Shown in pieces: positions 36,919-44,365 of a DNA stretch of 64,000 nucleotides. The position numbers and the translations under genes are program-made. The stretch is taken from the NCBI RefSeq assembly GCF_009663395.1, contig NZ_QKNW01000001.1, forward strand, positions 2,294,001 through 2,358,000, read 5' to 3'. How positions within the stretch are numbered: the first letter of the stretch is position 1; every line of letters starts with the position of its first letter. Source of the stretch: Halosegnis longus. Its GTDB lineage: Archaea; Halobacteriota; Halobacteria; Halobacteriales; Haloarculaceae. The notes under the pieces are model-generated. The model ran no database searches and was not told the origin of the DNA. It saw nothing but the letters and a program-made list of their open reading frames with translations.

Positions 36919-38519
36919 TGTTCGTCGCAATCGGAGACCTTGGTGCGGGTATGTTGTCCAGTAAAGTCCACATCGAAGGTCGACTGGGGGGGGGGGTCAC
37001 GGAGGCTCCCATCCTTGCTGTCGATGTGTGCGCGTGCAACCTCACCGAGCGACGTGAGCGACACCACGTTGTAGTTGGCGTCCGACTCCTTGCGAACGAG
37101 CGAAGCGCGTTCGAGCGTACTGAGCGCGCGTGAGACGCCGGAACTGCTGAGGTTGACGACCGTCTCCAGCAGCTCCTGTTGGCGCATCGCGCGGTCGTCC
37201 GGAAGCGCGAGCAGCACGCGACCGTAGCCGTTCTGCCAGTTGTCGATGGCATCCAGGCGGTCGCGAGCTTTCTCCTGTTGGCTTCGCGATTGTGTGGCCT
37301 CGGCCTGAGTAGGGGGGGTCGCCTCGAACGGCTCAGTCAGGTCGGCCGTGATGTCGTACGCCGCCAACTGCTCGGCGAGCCCGCGCGACGACACGACGAT
37401 CTTCACCGTCGACGTGCGTGCAAGCGCGTGGAGAAGGTCGATGGACCGCTGCCCGGTCCGTGTGTCGGCGGCGGCCCACGCGGCAGCGTCGAAGCGAATC
37501 GAGATGTCGAGGAGGTCGTCGAGGATGGTGAGCGCCGCAATCGGCCCCCGCACGACCTGCTCGACCGACCCCGACGGTGTCCCGCCCGGCACAGCGACCT
37601 GCGTCAGCGTCTCACGGCGCGCCCGCTGCTGCGCTTCGACGGCCGCGCGCGTTCGGACCTCTTCGGCGTCGGCCATGTCGTCGTACTGCGACTCGTCAGG
37701 CCGGTCGAGCGCAAACTCCGCGAACTGGTGCGCCCACGTCTCGTCGAACGCGGAGACGCCGGCGACGCGGACCAGCCACGTCGCGACCGCCGACACGTCG
37801 CGCCGGGACGGCAACTCGTCATCACGACGGAGGCGGTCGCGAAGCGCGTCGGCTGCGGGTTCGAGCAGCTTCTCGACGAGCGTCGGCCCCCACTGCGACA
37901 TCTTCGGCCCGATCTTGAGCTCGATATCGTTCAGCGCGGTGTCGTCGCCGGGGAAAATCGGAGTGAGTGACCCCTCGTCGCGCGGCCAGTCGGGGTCGGG
38001 AAGCGTGGTGTCTTCGTCGATATCTGTCGCGACCGTGTTGAACGCGAACGGCCCGTCCTCAACGAGCGCCTCTTGCACCTGCTCGGCACGGGTTGGTTCG
38101 AGAAGCCCGCCCTGTGCCGCGAGGTCGGCCCACACCGCCTCATTCCACTCCTCGTGGCCAACCTTCGGAATATCGAGCGTCGGGGCGTCGCCGGTCGCTC
38201 GGGCAGTCTCTGCGCTCTGCTCGGCGAGCGAGAGTGCCTCGACGCGGTCGCGTGCCGAGGCGAACGACTCCATCGCGACGGGCTCGTCGGTCGCGCCGCC
38301 CGTCGAGCGGGCAGTCTGCATCAGAAGTTCAGCACGCTTGTCGGCGGCCTCCTGGTCCGTCGCCGCCGTTGCGAGTGGCTGCAGCTTCCGACGGAGGTGT
38401 GTACGCCCGCAGCGAGGACACTCCGCAGTGACGGTGCGCTCGCTGTTCTCAAGCAGCCAGTGTTCGCGACAGTCCGTGCAGGCGACGACGATCCACTGCG
38501 CGCGGTCCGAAGCGGTCAT
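36876..38519 (-). CDS. DUF5817-like Zn-ribbon and winged-helix protein
   Basis: 547 residues. The N-terminus has a zinc ribbon (CTDCREHWLLENSERTVTAE, CPRCGR), typical of a haloarchaeal virus/plasmid family I recall as DUF5817. The middle is an ATPase-free region with RGLAEQLAAYD; the end (about 440-510) is a MarR-like winged helix (QQELLETVVNLSSSGVSRAL, NVVSLTSLGEVARAH). Past residue 510 the frame crosses an 11-base C run and ends inside the REC-PAS gene, so the last 35 residues are doubtful and the gene probably once ended differently. First ATG overlaps the stop of a 40-residue gene. Confidence 0.8.
   Translation of the reverse strand: MTASDRAQWIVVACTDCREHWLLENSERTVTAECPRCGRTHLRRKLQPLATAATDQEAADKRAELLMQTARSTGGATDEPVAMESFASARDRVEALSLAEQSAETARATGDAPTLDIPKVGHEEWNEAVWADLAAQGGLLEPTRAEQVQEALVEDGPFAFNTVATDIDEDTTLPDPDWPRDEGSLTPIFPGDDTALNDIELKIGPKMSQWGPTLVEKLLEPAADALRDRLRRDDELPSRRDVSAVATWLVRVAGVSAFDETWAHQFAEFALDRPDESQYDDMADAEEVRTRAAVEAQQRARRETLTQVAVPGGTPSGSVEQVVRGPIAALTILDDLLDISIRFDAAAWAAADTRTGQRSIDLLHALARTSTVKIVVSSRGLAEQLAAYDITADLTEPFEATPPTQAEATQSRSQQEKARDRLDAIDNWQNGYGRVLLALPDDRAMRQQELLETVVNLSSSGVSRALSTLERASLVRKESDANYNVVSLTSLGEVARAHIDSKDGSLRDPPPQSTFDVDFTGQHTRTKVSDCDEQWLRLTVYFTSMTK
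36986..36996. repeat. G11 homopolymer run
   Basis: Eleven G bases on the plus strand (C11 on the coding strand) in the tail of the Zn-ribbon/wHTH gene. A single added C would put this gene in frame with the downstream REC-PAS gene. Such runs slip readily and are also common sequencing error sites. Confidence 0.9.
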
Positions 38520-38638
38520 CGCGACCCCTCCGTGACTGTCGATCGCAGTTGCTCGTCGGTCTCCGACGGTTCGACCCTCGGGGTCGAGACGTGAAGACCG
38601 GCCTGCAGACCCGGCTCTGTGTGGAGATATGCGTGCAT
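38516..38638 (-). CDS. Small 40-residue protein overlapping the DUF5817-like gene
   Basis: A short ORF from ATG 38636-38638: MHAYLHTEPGLQAGLHVSTP then RVEPSETDEQLRSTVTEGSR. Its TGA stop overlaps the next ATG as ATGA, the pattern seen all along this block, which supports real translation. Function unknown. Confidence 0.5.
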   Translation of the reverse strand: MHAYLHTEPGLQAGLHVSTPRVEPSETDEQLRSTVTEGSR

Positions 38639-38759
38639 CGTGGCCTCATGGCCACGCACAGGCTGGTCGCTTCCACTCGCGCGAACGGCACAGCCGCCGC
38701 TAACTGAGGGAAGGTTTAAGATACACCGCGCAGAAGGGTAGAGTACGATTGTGCTCCTT

Positions 38760-38780
38760 CGGGAGGTTCCTACCCTCCCG
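38760..38780. terminator. Hairpin in the intergenic region
   Basis: CGGGAGG (38760-38766) pairs with CCTCCCG (38774-38780) across a 7-base loop. It may shape the leader of the small gene at 38516 or end transcription from the upstream genes. Confidence 0.35.
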
Positions 38781-38878
38781 CCTTCCACACCGGTGAGCCG
38801 TGCGTGTGTCTTACTCGTGCTTGATAGCTGAGAGTGTGCGCGACCCTCTTTAAATCTACTAGCTCCAGTCGAAACAAG

Positions 38879-38896
38879 CGGGGGTGGTTTCCCCCG
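38879..38896 (-). terminator. Hairpin downstream of the 38935-39438 gene
   Basis: CGGGGG pairs with CCCCCG over a 6-base loop just past the stop of the minus-strand gene at 38935. A strong GC hairpin in this place would suit a transcript end; no clear T run follows. Confidence 0.35.
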
Positions 38897-38934
38897 ACGG
38901 CGAAGCCGCCGAGCCGCCGGACGGCAGACGCGCG

Positions 38935-39438
38935 TCAGACATTCGGTCCCTCCACGCACTCAGGCGCGATGAGTCGCGTCCACGACACCTGCTTGTAGGC
39001 CTCTGCGTCGGTCCGGCCCTCACCGGCGTCGAGCCACCCGCCGAGGTCCGCGACGAGCTGTGCGACCGCCGTCGCAGGGACGACGACCATCGCGAGCAGA
39101 TCGGGGAAGCGACCGGGCTGGTAGACCGCGAACAGGACGGATGCGCCCTCCTCAACGAGTGTCTCCAGTTGGCCACGTCGCACATGCCATCGCCCGCGCT
39201 GGCCGCTTGCGAGTCGCTGCTGACAGCCCTTGATTTCGACGTGCGTGCCGGCTTCGAGGATGCAGATGCCGAGCATTCGCATCTGCTTGCTCGGCGAGAT
39301 TGCCGTCTCAACGACGGCATCGTAGTGGCGTGCCGTCGCGTCGGGGACTGACGTGAGTTCCTCAACGACCTGGATGACCTCGGCTTCGACCGCGTCGCCG
39401 GAGGCGCGGGAGGACCGCGCATACGCGTCACTGCTCAT
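38935..39438 (-). CDS. Unrecognised protein of the provirus-like block, possibly nuclease-like
   Basis: 167 residues. The middle (GICILEAGTHVEIKGCQQRL, then WHVRRGQLETLVEEGASVLF) recalls the beta-hairpin E-x-K pattern of PD-(D/E)xK enzymes, where EIKG would carry the key Glu and Lys. That is a pattern guess, not an identification. It overlaps the DUF3307 gene by 11 bases in the same minus-strand operon. Confidence 0.6.
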   Translation of the reverse strand: MSSDAYARSSRASGDAVEAEVIQVVEELTSVPDATARHYDAVVETAISPSKQMRMLGICILEAGTHVEIKGCQQRLASGQRGRWHVRRGQLETLVEEGASVLFAVYQPGRFPDLLAMVVVPATAVAQLVADLGGWLDAGEGRTDAEAYKQVSWTRLIAPECVEGPNV

Positions 39439-39772
39439 CGTCGGTCACCTCAGAGAGGAGCACGCTCGCAGCGAGCGCGATGATGTGGAACGCTTGGTCG
39501 AACCAGATTGGGGCGCTGTCATGCCAGCGCCGTGAGTCAATCGCGAAGTGACTGCCCCAGAGTGCAACGAAGAAGACCGCTCGCTGGCGGCTGGACCAGT
39601 CGCACGCGAGCGCGAATGGAATCAGCGCTGTCGTGTAAATCGAGACATGCGTCGCGCGGACAGACGCATCCTCCAGCTTCTGGGCCGCCATCCCGTCGGG
39701 CTGTAGCGGGAAGTCCCCTGCTGCATGGCCGGCGAGCGCGTACAGCGTCGTGTGGTCGCTCACGCGAACCAC
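39428..39772 (-). CDS. DUF3307 membrane protein
   Basis: 114 residues: ALAGHAAGDFPLQPDGMAAQ, then HVSIYTTALIPFALA and HFAIDSRRW, with about three hydrophobic helices. This is the DUF3307 layout (histidine and aspartate in the first helix, His in the second, HxxxD in the third), a family frequent in phages and mobile DNA. Role unknown; a membrane metal hydrolase has been proposed for it. Overlaps neighbours on both sides. Confidence 0.75.
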   Translation of the reverse strand: MVRVSDHTTLYALAGHAAGDFPLQPDGMAAQKLEDASVRATHVSIYTTALIPFALACDWSSRQRAVFFVALWGSHFAIDSRRWHDSAPIWFDQAFHIIALAASVLLSEVTDDEQ

Positions 39773-40011
39773 CCATCGCGACTCTCCGTCACGGACAGCC
39801 CGTGCGGGCGACCCTCAACGCGCTCGGCGGCCGTCCACTCTGTTGGAATCTCGTCGGTGTCGGCCGACCGCACCTCGTGCAGCACGTCGGTGCCAACACC
39901 CGGCGTGTGGACAACGCGGACGCGGTGCTCGATGGTGTCACCGCGTCGGTCGTGGGCGGTGAACGGTGAGTCGGTCCACTCCGCGACGGTGTGAGAAGTC
40001 TCGTCGGCCAC
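39760..40011 (-). CDS. Small acidic protein of the provirus-like block
   Basis: 83 residues, beta-rich: RRGDTIEHRVRVVHTPGVGT, VLHEVRSADTDEIPTEWTAA. Overlaps the DUF3307 gene by 13 bases. No family recognised; the composition is typical of haloviral early proteins. Confidence 0.55.
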   Translation of the reverse strand: MADETSHTVAEWTDSPFTAHDRRGDTIEHRVRVVHTPGVGTDVLHEVRSADTDEIPTEWTAAERVEGRPHGLSVTESRDGWFA

Positions 40012-40058
40012 GTCAGGCCACCTCCGAGCAGCACGCTACCGACGCCGACCAGCGATAG

Positions 40059-40068
40059 TTATTATACA
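40059..40068 (+). promoter_or_regulatory. TATA box of leaderless wHTH gene
   Basis: ttattataca is centred about 27 bases before the ATG of the wHTH gene at 40091. The transcript would start at or next to the ATG, so it is a leaderless mRNA. Confidence 0.6.
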
Positions 40069-40090
40069 ACAGCGCGCTTTTATTATTTAG

Positions 40091-40333
40091 ATGGTGAATG
40101 ACCCCCCCAGAGAGGAGATTTTGGCCGCGCTGAGAATCATTGACGAGCGGAGTCTGTGCAGTACCCCGATGGAGTGGTTGGCTGAGATTGAACCCGGCAA
40201 CGACCCGGAGCAGACTGTCCAGAAGCTCAGGGAGGCTGGATTGGTAGAGCGGATGGGTATTGACAGAGATCGCCTGTGCCTGACGCCAAAGGGAAAGGCG
40301 ATGCTGAAGATAACCGCCATCCCCGAGCAGTAG
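40091..40333 (+). CDS. Winged-helix transcriptional regulator
   Basis: 80 residues: PREEILAALRIIDERSLCST, then WLAEIEPGNDPEQTVQKLRE, and RLCLTPKGKAMLKI, the typical three-helix plus wing of haloarchaeal PadR/ArsR-like regulators. It is the only plus-strand gene in the 37-42 kb block and has its own leaderless promoter facing away from the minus-strand operon, the usual position of a lysogeny-type repressor. Target unknown. Confidence 0.8.
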   Translation: MVNDPPREEILAALRIIDERSLCSTPMEWLAEIEPGNDPEQTVQKLREAGLVERMGIDRDRLCLTPKGKAMLKITAIPEQ

Positions 40334-40407
40334 CCCCCGATTTACGCTCGATTCGGTACTCGTCTGCTGTGGTGCCTGCTCGGACTCGTCGCAGGGAGTC
40401 TCGTCGG

Positions 40408-40662
40408 TCACTCTGGACACCCCTCGAAGGCACGCGTCTCGTGGACGCGACGCGTCTCGATATGGACCTGTGCCATCCCGTTCTCCTCGGCCTCTTTCGC
40501 CGCCTCGATCGTCCCCTCGCGGAAGTCCGTCCACTCCGAGTAGCACCTGAGATAGCCGTCTTCGACGCTCCCGATCTCGAAGCGAAGTCGGTACTCGTAG
40601 GTCCACTGGCCGTGCATATCGTCCTGCCCGGCGTGGGCGTGGTCGTCGGGGTGGTCGGCCAC
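40408..40662 (-). CDS. Small acidic protein of the provirus-like block
   Basis: 84 residues with a HxDDHAHAGxDD histidine/aspartate-rich start, WTYEYRLRFEIGSVEDGYLR and IEAAKEAEENGMAQVHIE. Starts one base after the stop of the upstream gene. Function unknown. Confidence 0.55.
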   Translation of the reverse strand: MADHPDDHAHAGQDDMHGQWTYEYRLRFEIGSVEDGYLRCYSEWTDFREGTIEAAKEAEENGMAQVHIETRRVHETRAFEGCPE

Positions 40663-40663
40663 G

Positions 40664-40885
40664 TCAGGCCACCTCCTGTACGGGCGCGGTCATGTGCCAG
40701 CGCGGGGTGTAGAGCCACTTGCGGCAGGTTCCGCCGAGCGACCCAGCCGTGCCCGCTCCCCACCGGTCGGGCGCTGGCTCGGCAAAGCACGACCAGCAGG
40801 TGTGGAACAGCCACAGCTCGTACGGGAGCGAGCGCGGGAGTTCTTTCCCGCACGTCGTACAGCGGCGGAGGTCAGCATCGGCCAT
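40664..40885 (-). CDS. Small Cys-rich zinc-binding protein
   Basis: 73 residues from the ATG at 40883-40885, which overlaps the upstream TGA (TGATG). CTTCGKEL, HTCWSCFAEP and GGTCRKW give five or more cysteines arranged as a likely zinc site. Probably a small DNA- or RNA-binding protein of the element. Confidence 0.65.
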   Translation of the reverse strand: MADADLRRCTTCGKELPRSLPYELWLFHTCWSCFAEPAPDRWGAGTAGSLGGTCRKWLYTPRWHMTAPVQEVA

Positions 40886-41226
40886 CAGTACCAACACCCC
40901 TCCTCCGCCCATGACGCCAGTCGGTCGTTCTTCACGTCGCGGCTGTGGCCATCCCACTCGTAGTCGTCGTCACGCGTCACCAGCGATGCCGCCATCTCGC
41001 GCGGAACGTGCCACGACACCTGTCCCGTCGGCGTTGAGGCGTGGACGATGGCCCACTCCTCGGGGTCGTAGTCCGGTGCGGGCGTCCAGCCGCCCATCGG
41101 TGCGAGTTCAGCGAACGCACAGGCGAGCAGATTACGGTCGCGATAGACCGCGTCCATCTGCTCGTGTGGGTTTGTCTGCTCGCTGTTGTCGTGGGATGTC
41201 TCGTCGGGGGACACCTCACTCCTCAC
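40885..41226 (-). CDS. Unrecognised protein of the provirus-like block
   Basis: 113 residues: MDAVYRDRNLLACAFAELAP, GWTPAPDYDPEEWAIVHAST, WHVPREMAASL. Tryptophan-rich and acidic. Haloviral and plasmid genomes carry similar proteins; no function known. Overlaps neighbours by 11 bases and one base. Confidence 0.6.
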   Translation of the reverse strand: MRSEVSPDETSHDNSEQTNPHEQMDAVYRDRNLLACAFAELAPMGGWTPAPDYDPEEWAIVHASTPTGQVSWHVPREMAASLVTRDDDYEWDGHSRDVKNDRLASWAEEGCWY

Positions 41227-41401
41227 CTCGCTGCTGCTCGGCCTCGTTCGTGAGCTCCTTCTCCAGCGCGCCGAGCGTCTCGGCGACCTCGCTGACGGCC
41301 GCGTGCTGGTCGCCCGACAGCGCTGCGGCGGGAATCTGTGTGACGTTAGCGAGTGCCTCGCGCGTCACAGCCAGCGCCCGCTCGGTGGTGTCGTCGGCCA
41401 T
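41216..41401 (-). CDS. Small helical protein of the provirus-like block
   Basis: 61 residues, all-helical and acidic: ERALAVTREALANVTQIP, SEVAETLGALEKELTNEA. Its ATG touches the stop of the upstream gene and its end overlaps the next gene by 11 bases. Function unknown. Confidence 0.55.
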   Translation of the reverse strand: MADDTTERALAVTREALANVTQIPAAALSGDQHAAVSEVAETLGALEKELTNEAEQQRGEE

Positions 41402-41793
41402 CAGACGGACACCTCCCCAGTAGTTCGGTCGTGGTCACGGTCGCGAACGCTCGGGTGCACGGGACCAAGCACGTCGAAGGCTCCATCGTCACCGATGCGC
41501 GACGCGTCCGTCCACAGCTCGTGTGGCCCGTCGCGATGCTCCTGCACCGCGAGATAGTGTTCCCAACAGCCCCACGCGGTTTCGAGTTCGCGCACGAGGC
41601 CGTCGCCGAGCCGGTCGATGACGACGAAGCCGATGCGCGTGGGCTCACACTCGGGGTCAACTTCGGTAACGAGACACCACTCGGCGTCCTCGTATTCGAG
41701 AATCGTCCCGCGCGTGACGCCGTCGACGTGTGCGTGCGAGCTAATCCACTGTCGCTCTTTGCTCCGTTGGCGGCGGCTGGCGACGTTGTTCAT
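41401..41793 (-). CDS. Unrecognised protein of the provirus-like block
   Basis: 130 residues from the ATG at 41791-41793, which forms an ATGA overlap with the upstream stop; an earlier in-frame ATG would extend it 10 residues into that gene. Contains RGTILEYEDAEWCLVTEVDP, RIGFVVIDRLGDGLVREL, a beta-rich core. Function unknown. Confidence 0.6.
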   Translation of the reverse strand: MNNVASRRQRSKERQWISSHAHVDGVTRGTILEYEDAEWCLVTEVDPECEPTRIGFVVIDRLGDGLVRELETAWGCWEHYLAVQEHRDGPHELWTDASRIGDDGAFDVLGPVHPSVRDRDHDRTTGEVSV

Positions 41794-42245
41794 ACCGACG
41801 CCCACCTCGTTGGCGTCGCCCACTCGCCGTCTTGTAGCCGCCGGCGCATCTCGGCTTCCTCGTCTTCCGAGACGACGCGGAACGGGCCGTCGTCGTCGAC
41901 AAACGCCTCCAGTGCGGCACGGCTGCCCTGATAATCGTAGCCGAGCGAGCCGCCGCGAAGGAACACCAGCTCGCCGTCGTCGATCTCGAAGTGGTGAATC
42001 TCGTGGTTGGCGTCGACGAGCATCAGCACCGCGTCGTGCTCGCGGAGGAACGTTTCCCAGCGGTCGGCCGACCAGTCAGTGCGGTCGTCGTCGCTAGCCG
42101 GCTGGTCGATGCCGCCGTCAGTGACAATTTCCTCATCACGAATCCCGCCCAGACGCTGCCGAAGGCTTTCGAGGTGCGCCTCCGGGTCGCTGTGGATATC
42201 ACGACCCATGACAACCGCGCGAATCTCGGGGTCACTGAACTTCAT
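41790..42245 (-). CDS. Unrecognised first gene of the provirus-like operon
   Basis: 151 residues: MKFSDPEIRAVVMGRDIHSD, ETFLREHDAVLMLVDANHEI, HHFEIDDGELVFLRGGSLGY. It is the most upstream gene of the overlapping minus-strand chain and marks the right edge of the GC-rich block. Function unknown. Confidence 0.6.
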   Translation of the reverse strand: MKFSDPEIRAVVMGRDIHSDPEAHLESLRQRLGGIRDEEIVTDGGIDQPASDDDRTDWSADRWETFLREHDAVLMLVDANHEIHHFEIDDGELVFLRGGSLGYDYQGSRAALEAFVDDDGPFRVVSEDEEAEMRRRLQDGEWATPTRWASV

Positions 42246-42546
42246 CGACCACTTTGCGTCGGCAGACCGCTCACGAACCCACGAGTGCAGTAGTTGAGAC
42301 TGGTCATCTCAATGCATACGATCTCATCGAGATCGATCGAGTCCAAGAACCACTAAGCGAACCTACGGTGAGAGGGTCGTCATTTTCTGCAAGCGTTCAG
42401 GTATTGGCCAGTATCCGATTCGTCGAGAGTGTCCGTGTCAATATGCCCTCCTTACTAAGCTCTCATATTGGCTATTCGACGAGATATTAACTGCTGTATT
42501 GGATATGGCCAGATTTAATAGAATAGTCCTTATTATTGATAACACG
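42246..42546. other. Boundary between provirus-like block and cobalt transporter
   Basis: About 300 bases with no gene. The GC content falls sharply here. No direct repeat, tRNA or att-like core is obvious by eye, and no cobalamin riboswitch box was seen. The last 35 bases hold the cbiM promoter. Confidence 0.5.
42514..42520 (+). promoter_or_regulatory. TATA box of cbiM operon
   Basis: tttaata lies about 30 bases before the ATG at 42547, supporting that start and a leaderless or nearly leaderless transcript. Confidence 0.5.
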
Positions 42547-43227
42547 ATGGCACACATTCACCTCGGAGAAGGCTCGTTCCCGCTATGGGCACTGGTACTC
42601 TGGACGCTGCTTGGCGCCGGACTGATCAGTGCCGTCATCTACCGAGTCCGGAAGGGCGGCATCAAGACACACCAGATAGCGCTCGCCGGCATCGGTGCGG
42701 CCGCGAGCTTCGCGATCTTCCAATTAAATATCCCCGTCTGGGGCGGTATCCACATGAACCTCACCGGGCTCGTGGGGATTCTTGCTGGGCCGCTGCTTGG
42801 AGCGCTCATCGCACTGGTCGTGAACATCTTCTCGGCAGCACTCGGCCACGGTGCAGTCGGCCTCCTCGGCGCGAACACGCTCGTCAACGCGAGCGAAGCT
42901 ATCGTCGCCTACTACGCGTTCAAGACCCTGGTGAGGATGGACTGGGACGTCTTCCCCGCCGGCGCCAGTGCCGCAACGCTCGGCCTTTCCGCAGGCGCGT
43001 TCCTGATGGGAGCGATCATCGTCATCAGCGGCGTGAACGGAAGCGCGCTCCCCCGTGGTGATCTGACGATTGCCGTCGCTGGGCTCGTTGGTCTCAACCT
43101 CGGCGTCGCAGTCATCGAGGGTATCCTGACGGGCTTCATCGTTCAGTTCCTCGCGTCCGTCCGCCCCGACCTCGTCGGCCTCGCCGACCGTGACACCCAG
43201 GAGGAGCCGACCGGGGTGACGGCCTGA
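42547..43227 (+). CDS. cbiM: Energy-coupling factor transporter substrate subunit CbiM (cobalt)
   Basis: 226 residues from ATG 42547, start MAHIHLGEGSFPLW: the N-terminal His residues coordinate Co2+ (or Ni2+) in CbiM/NikM, so this start is preferred over one 16 codons upstream. About six membrane segments with GGIHMNLTGLVGILAGP and GANTLVNA. First gene of a cbiM-cbiN-cbiQ-cbiO operon; its TGA overlaps the next ATG (TGATG). Confidence 0.93.
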   Translation: MAHIHLGEGSFPLWALVLWTLLGAGLISAVIYRVRKGGIKTHQIALAGIGAAASFAIFQLNIPVWGGIHMNLTGLVGILAGPLLGALIALVVNIFSAALGHGAVGLLGANTLVNASEAIVAYYAFKTLVRMDWDVFPAGASAATLGLSAGAFLMGAIIVISGVNGSALPRGDLTIAVAGLVGLNLGVAVIEGILTGFIVQFLASVRPDLVGLADRDTQEEPTGVTA

Positions 43228-43550
43228 TGCAGCGCTGGAAGCAGTACGGTGGTCTTGCTGCCCTCTTCGTTGCCTTTCTCGCCGCTGGGTACTGGGGCTT
43301 CACCGCAACCGGCGGTGCCCTGCCGTGGGCCAAACGCTCCGCACAGGCGCTCCAGCGCGGTGTGCAGGAGGGTGGCGGTTCGCTTATCGACTTCGGCCGC
43401 GGTATCGTGGTGGCCGGCCCCATTCGGAAGGGCGGAATGATGCTCGAATTCGGCGCGCTCGTCCTCGTACTGGTTGTCCTCGGTATCGGACTGTACGTCT
43501 ACGTCGACCGCTACGGTGGCTTCGAGGACGGAGAACGCCCAGCTCAGTAA
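43227..43550 (+). CDS. CbiN/PDGLE-like subunit of the cobalt transporter
   Basis: 107 residues with two membrane segments (about 5-27 and 73-92) flanking an extracytoplasmic loop, the CbiN topology. Loop ALPWAKRSAQALQRG. CbiN is needed for transport with CbiM. Sequence similarity is low, so the call rests on topology and gene order. Confidence 0.75.
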   Translation: MQRWKQYGGLAALFVAFLAAGYWGFTATGGALPWAKRSAQALQRGVQEGGGSLIDFGRGIVVAGPIRKGGMMLEFGALVLVLVVLGIGLYVYVDRYGGFEDGERPAQ

Positions 43551-43552
43551 CC

Positions 43553-44365
43553 GTGACAACACTCTCGAACCACGTTCCCGATCCGCGGCTCATCACGGCG
43601 TTCGCCGAACGGCGAGACGGACCGTTACACCGCGTCAATCCATGGACGAAGGTCGGTGTCGTCGGTGCACTCGTCCTCGCCGTCACGGTGTTCGACCGCC
43701 TTGCGCTCTTGGCCGGACTATACGGAGCCGTACTATTTGTCTATGGACTCGCGGGACTGCCATACCGACGACTCGCTGGGTGGTACACGCTCCCGATGCT
43801 GTTCATCGTCTCGGTTGCCGGGCCGCTGGCGTTTCTCGAACCGGGGACGCCGATCGGTGGCGCGCTCTCGACACCGCTCGGTGAACTTTCTGTCACGTGG
43901 GCAGGGCTCGTGCTCTTCGGGGAACTCACCTGTCGGTCACTCACGGTCGTCACGTTCACGCTGACGGCCTCAATGACGACCAAATACACGGACGTCGCCT
44001 ACATGCTCGGCCGGTTGCTCCCACGACCGATTGACCAGATCGCGCTGCTCACCTATCGGTTCACATTCGTCATGATCGAGACGCTTGAAGACCTGGTGAA
44101 AGCCGCACTCTCCCGAGGTGCGAACTTCTCAGAGTTCTGGGCGAACAAACGGCTGTACGCCAGAATCCTTGGCATGACGATGTTGTCGGCAATCGAGCAG
44201 TCAGAACGGCTCGTCAAGTCGATGGAAGCCCGTGGCTACAACGGCGACATCACGCTGTACGGCGACGTCTCGCGGCCACCGACCCACGAACTATTCATCG
44301 TGGTGGGTTCGTACGTTGCCGTCGTCGGCTACGCAGCGGTCGCAGTCTACGGGGTGAGACTGTGA
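43553..44365 (+). CDS. cbiQ: Energy-coupling factor transmembrane subunit CbiQ (EcfT)
   Basis: 270 residues from a GTG three bases after the cbiN stop. Five or so membrane segments and the coupling-helix motifs SMEARGYNGD and SRGANFSEF, of the Ala-Arg-Gly type that docks on the ATPase. Transmits ATP hydrolysis to CbiM. Overlaps cbiO by four bases. Confidence 0.92.
   Translation: MTTLSNHVPDPRLITAFAERRDGPLHRVNPWTKVGVVGALVLAVTVFDRLALLAGLYGAVLFVYGLAGLPYRRLAGWYTLPMLFIVSVAGPLAFLEPGTPIGGALSTPLGELSVTWAGLVLFGELTCRSLTVVTFTLTASMTTKYTDVAYMLGRLLPRPIDQIALLTYRFTFVMIETLEDLVKAALSRGANFSEFWANKRLYARILGMTMLSAIEQSERLVKSMEARGYNGDITLYGDVSRPPTHELFIVVGSYVAVVGYAAVAVYGVRL

Noticed and set aside
36930-42300. Hidden integrase or terminase proving a provirus
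   Set aside because: All frames in the block were read; none shows tyrosine recombinase, serine recombinase, large terminase or capsid motifs, so provirus status stays an inference.
42246-42546. Cobalamin riboswitch upstream of cbiM
   Set aside because: No B12-box sequence was found and the TATA box sits about 30 bases before the ATG, leaving no room for a leader.
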